Below the pieces are notes generated by a model, which ran no database searches, was not told the DNA's origin, and worked only from the letters and a program-made list of their open reading frames with translations. The position numbers and the translations under genes were made by a program. Below are positions 61,926 to 64,000 of a stretch of DNA of 64,000 nt, piece by piece. Each line of letters begins with the position of its first letter. Position 1 is the stretch's first letter. This DNA comes from X23 sp050251575 (GTDB lineage Bacteria > Bacillota > Clostridia > SK-Y3): positions 1 to 64,000 of the forward strand of contig JBFWMP010000001.1 of the NCBI GenBank assembly GCA_050251575.1. The letters are read 5' to 3'.

Positions 61926-62063
61926 TTGTACACATTATGTTTTAAATAGTCCACAGTATCCACAGAGTTATCCACAGGGTCCAAACACTAATTCTCCAAA
62001 ATGCGACAATGTTTTCCACACAATTCACAATGTATGTTTCAACAACATCCACATTGTGGACAA
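61926..62063. other. Cluster of DnaA-box-like 9-mers in a gene-free stretch
   Basis: One perfect DnaA box TTATCCACA (61968-61976). Near matches: GTATCCACA (61956), TTTTCCACA (62012), TTGTACACA (61926), TAGTCCACA (61947), ACATCCACA (62045), and, in reverse, TTGTCCACA (62055-62063). Seven within 138 bp, in a 650-bp region (61730-62380) without genes, next to an AT-rich stretch (61825-61880). It could be an origin-like or DnaA-regulatory site. dnaA and dnaN are not in the window. Confidence 0.6.
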
Positions 62064-62134
62064 TCAGGAGTATTGTAAACATAATGATACGAACATCCCG
62101 TATTTTATTTTCCAGTTAGGTTATCAAAATTACC

Positions 62135-62186
62135 AATAGTATAAGAAAGACACCGGATAAGACGCCGGTGTCTTTCTTATACTATT
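62135..62186. terminator. Strong hairpin downstream of tsaD
   Basis: Perfect 22-bp arms (62135-62156, 62165-62186) with CACCGG / CCGGTG core and an 8-nt loop; moderate T content on both sides. It probably ends the lon-tsaD message. Confidence 0.7.
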
Positions 62187-62263
62187 GCGCAATATAGAAA
62201 TAATGCGACGCAATGTACCTTAATTTTGCGTTGGTTGTATCGGTTGTCATCGGTTGCATTGGT

Positions 62264-62334
62264 TGTCATCCTGAGCGTATGCGAAGGATCTTATGTTTTA
62301 AAACTCAAGATTCTTCACTGCGTTCAGAATGACA
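62264..62334. repeat. Core of the MITE-like repeat, copy 4
   Basis: TGTCATCCTGAGCG ... CGTTCAGAATGACA, the inner inverted motif of the other copies without their outer ends. Just before it are short tandem units of GGTTGTCATC type (62242-62270). Confidence 0.7.
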
Positions 62335-62380
62335 GATAACGTCACAATATTCTACTAATACGCAAAAATTACAATACATT

Positions 62381-63409
62381 TCAAAACGCATGCTCACCTA
62401 ACTTTAAGTTAGGAACTGCATTTAAGTCTAGCCCGGCACATCTGTCGGACATATATTCATAATAGGCCGCACAAGCAATCATTGCAGCATTATCAGTGCA
62501 AAGTATGGGTGATGGATAGCAAACCTTGATATTCTCTTTTTCTGCCTTTTCCATTAACAACTGTCTGAGTGCACTATTCGCAGCGACTCCTCCGGCCAAC
62601 GCAATCGTATTCACACACTTGTTTTTTGCAGCTGCCAGCGTTTTATCTGTCAATACCTCTACCACAGCGTTCTGAAAACTTGCTGCGACATCCGCCTTAT
62701 TATACTCCTCACCTTTTTGCTCCAATTTATGAATATAGTTCAATACCGCAGTTTTTACACCACTAAAACTGAAATCCAAGCTTCCATCTTCAAAACTGAC
62801 ACGCGGAAAACGAATCGCATCCTTGTTCCCTTGCTTTGCAAGTTTATCTATCAAGGGTCCACCAGGGTATCCTAAGCCGATTACCCTGGCAACCTTGTCA
62901 AACGCTTCCCCTGCAGCATCATCCCTGGTTTTCCCTAATATCTCAAAAGTATTATAATCTTTTACATAGACAATATGGCTGTGTCCTCCTGAAGCTACAA
63001 GGCACAAATAAGGAGGCTGCAAATCTTCATGCTCTAAATAGTTTGCCGCGATATGCCCTTCAATATGATGAACACCCACCAAGGGTTTATTTAAAGCAAA
63101 GGATAAGGCTTTAGCAGTCGATACTCCGACAAGAAGTGCACCAACCAATCCCGGTCCATAAGTAACTCCGATAATATCAATGTCCTTAAAAGAAACTCCT
63201 GCTTTATCTAAGGCTTCCTGGATAACTGCATTAATCATCTCAATATGTTTTCTGGATGCAATCTCCGGAACAACACCACCATACCTCTGATGTAAATCAA
63301 TCTGCGAAGAAATAACATTAGACAAAACTTTTCTCCCACCTGTTACTACCGCGGCTGAAGTTTCATCACATGAAGTTTCTATCCCCAATATCACACATTC
63401 TTTTTTCAT
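62381..63409 (-). CDS. tsaD: tRNA N6-adenosine threonylcarbamoyltransferase TsaD
   Basis: The protein has 342 residues from the ATG at 63409 (AAAGGA 8 nt upstream). [11 protein letters not shown], the metal-binding HHIEGH, and [13 protein letters not shown] are the family motifs. It transfers threonylcarbamoyl to A37 of tRNA together with TsaB and TsaE, encoded 23 kb away. A Lon-type protease gene ends 5 nt upstream. Confidence 0.97.
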   Translation of the reverse strand: MKKECVILGIETSCDETSAAVVTGGRKVLSNVISSQIDLHQRYGGVVPEIASRKHIEMINAVIQEALDKAGVSFKDIDIIGVTYGPGLVGALLVGVSTAKALSFALNKPLVGVHHIEGHIAANYLEHEDLQPPYLCLVASGGHSHIVYVKDYNTFEILGKTRDDAAGEAFDKVARVIGLGYPGGPLIDKLAKQGNKDAIRFPRVSFEDGSLDFSFSGVKTAVLNYIHKLEQKGEEYNKADVAASFQNAVVEVLTDKTLAAAKNKCVNTIALAGGVAANSALRQLLMEKAEKENIKVCYPSPILCTDNAAMIACAAYYEYMSDRCAGLDLNAVPNLKLGEHAF

Positions 63410-63414
63410 TTGCA

Positions 63415-64000
63415 TCATCCTTTATTAAACTTTGCTGTACACTCGGCAAAGCTCTTCAATTTTTCATACACCCTATGATTCACAGAATCTTTCGGATATT
63501 TCCCATCTTGATTCTTTACACCTGCTTCAAATCCTGTAAGAATCTTTATTCCTTCATCTATCGTTTTAATGGGATATATATGAAATAACCCATTTTTTAC
63601 AGCTAAAAGAACTTCTTCCTTAAGCAAGAGGTTTTTTATATTCTGAAACGGGATCATGACTCCTTGCTCACCGGTTAATTTCTTGCATTTGCATAATTCA
63701 AAGAAACCTTCAATCTTTTGATTTACTCCCCCAATGGGTTGTATTTCTCCTTTTTGATTGACTGACCCCGTTACTGCAATCCCTTGTTTTATAGGAAGTT
63801 CAGATAAGCTGGATAGTAATGCATATAACTCAGTACTGGATGCACTATCCCCATCTACCCCACTGTAAAGCTGTTCAAAGCATATGCTTGCCGTAAGGGC
63901 AAGCGGCATTTCCTGTGCATATTTCTGCCCTATATATCCTGATAATATCATTACTCCCTTGCTATGAGATGTACCACTCATTTCTATCTCACGTTCAATA
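63415..64000 (-). CDS. Lon-type (S16) serine protease, 5'-truncated by window edge
   Basis: The frame is open to the last complete codon at the window edge (reading [16 protein letters not shown]), so the N-terminal part is missing. The visible ~195 residues are the C-terminal proteolytic domain: catalytic Ser in [20 protein letters not shown] and Lys in [15 protein letters not shown]. The spacing resembles LonB-like and Lon-related proteases. The missing part would show whether an AAA+ domain is fused. Confidence 0.88.
   Translation of the reverse strand, partial: IEREIEMSGTSHSKGVMILSGYIGQKYAQEMPLALTASICFEQLYSGVDGDSASSTELYALLSSLSELPIKQGIAVTGSVNQKGEIQPIGGVNQKIEGFFELCKCKKLTGEQGVMIPFQNIKNLLLKEEVLLAVKNGLFHIYPIKTIDEGIKILTGFEAGVKNQDGKYPKDSVNHRVYEKLKSFAECTAKFNKG

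Noticed and set aside
61781..62380. Confident call of the chromosomal origin
   Set aside because: DnaA-box-like sequences are clustered, but dnaA, dnaN and other marker genes are missing from the window, so only a candidate is reported.

Overview
This 64-kb window is AT-rich, densely coded chromosomal DNA. It most likely comes from a strictly anaerobic member of the Clostridia (Firmicutes). Supporting this are strong AGGAGG-type ribosome-binding sites with frequent TTG/GTG starts, a hybrid-cluster protein with an HcpR-type regulator, a Re-citrate synthase, Rex, and the Firmicutes order rpsF-ssb-rpsR ... DUF2232-gdpP-rplI-dnaB. I cannot name the species. I see no prophage, insertion sequence with a transposase, CRISPR array, rRNA or tRNA gene.

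Layout. 1-3.3 kb: hybrid-cluster protein (cut by the window edge), its ferredoxin partner and a divergent Crp/Fnr regulator, with a 49-bp tandem duplication that doubles the operator. 3.3-9.8 kb: TRAP transporter, a split transketolase and a zinc alcohol dehydrogenase, preceded by a good -24/-12 sigma-54 promoter. 9.8-11.8 kb: a PrpR-type sigma-54 activator with three matching dyad sites in the region between it and that promoter. 11.9-19 kb: citrate-lyase-type citDEF, a second split transketolase, a DUF362 iron-sulfur protein and deoC. 19-31.4 kb: speD, an sdpR-sdpI pair, an arsR/arsP-like/thioredoxin-like operon, ung, a Rieske-tailed FAD oxidoreductase, a flavin reductase, panE, gltX and glnS convergent, and a dCMP deaminase. 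31.5-37.7 kb: an RpiR-controlled sugar(-acid) operon made of an FGGY kinase, a 2-hydroxyacid dehydrogenase, a class II aldolase and a GntP permease. 37.7-42.2 kb: upp, rpiB, tsaB, tsaE, a thioesterase and an MFS transporter. 42.3-55 kb: housekeeping block ftsH, hpt, tilS, dnaB, rplI, gdpP, DUF2232, mazG-like, pheA, rpsR, ssb, rpsF, fba. 55-64 kb: a zinc-ribbon protein, DUF554, OGG-type glycosylase, a P-loop/Asp23 fusion, rex, GntR, Re-citrate synthase, a 650-bp gene-free stretch with a cluster of DnaA-box-like sequences, tsaD and a Lon-type protease (cut by the edge).

How the genes work together. Two substrate-specific catabolic islands stand out. The first (3.3-11.8 kb) would import a small, probably anionic polyol or sugar acid by TRAP, oxidise it with the Zn-dehydrogenase and cleave a two-carbon unit with transketolase, with no kinase encoded, under sigma-54 control. 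The second (31.5-37.7 kb) would import a sugar acid by GntP, phosphorylate it, change its oxidation state at C2 and cleave it with a class II aldolase. Neither matches a pathway I can name with confidence.

Intergenic DNA is unusually rich in small repeats. There are three full copies and one core copy of a MITE-like element containing the TGTCATTCTGAG inverted motif. There are four period-7 arrays of the type (CTCCNAG)n and five AGTGGGGAGT-type repeats, one of which now encodes the end of TsaE. There are also several long near-perfect palindromes, some of which overlap stop codons.
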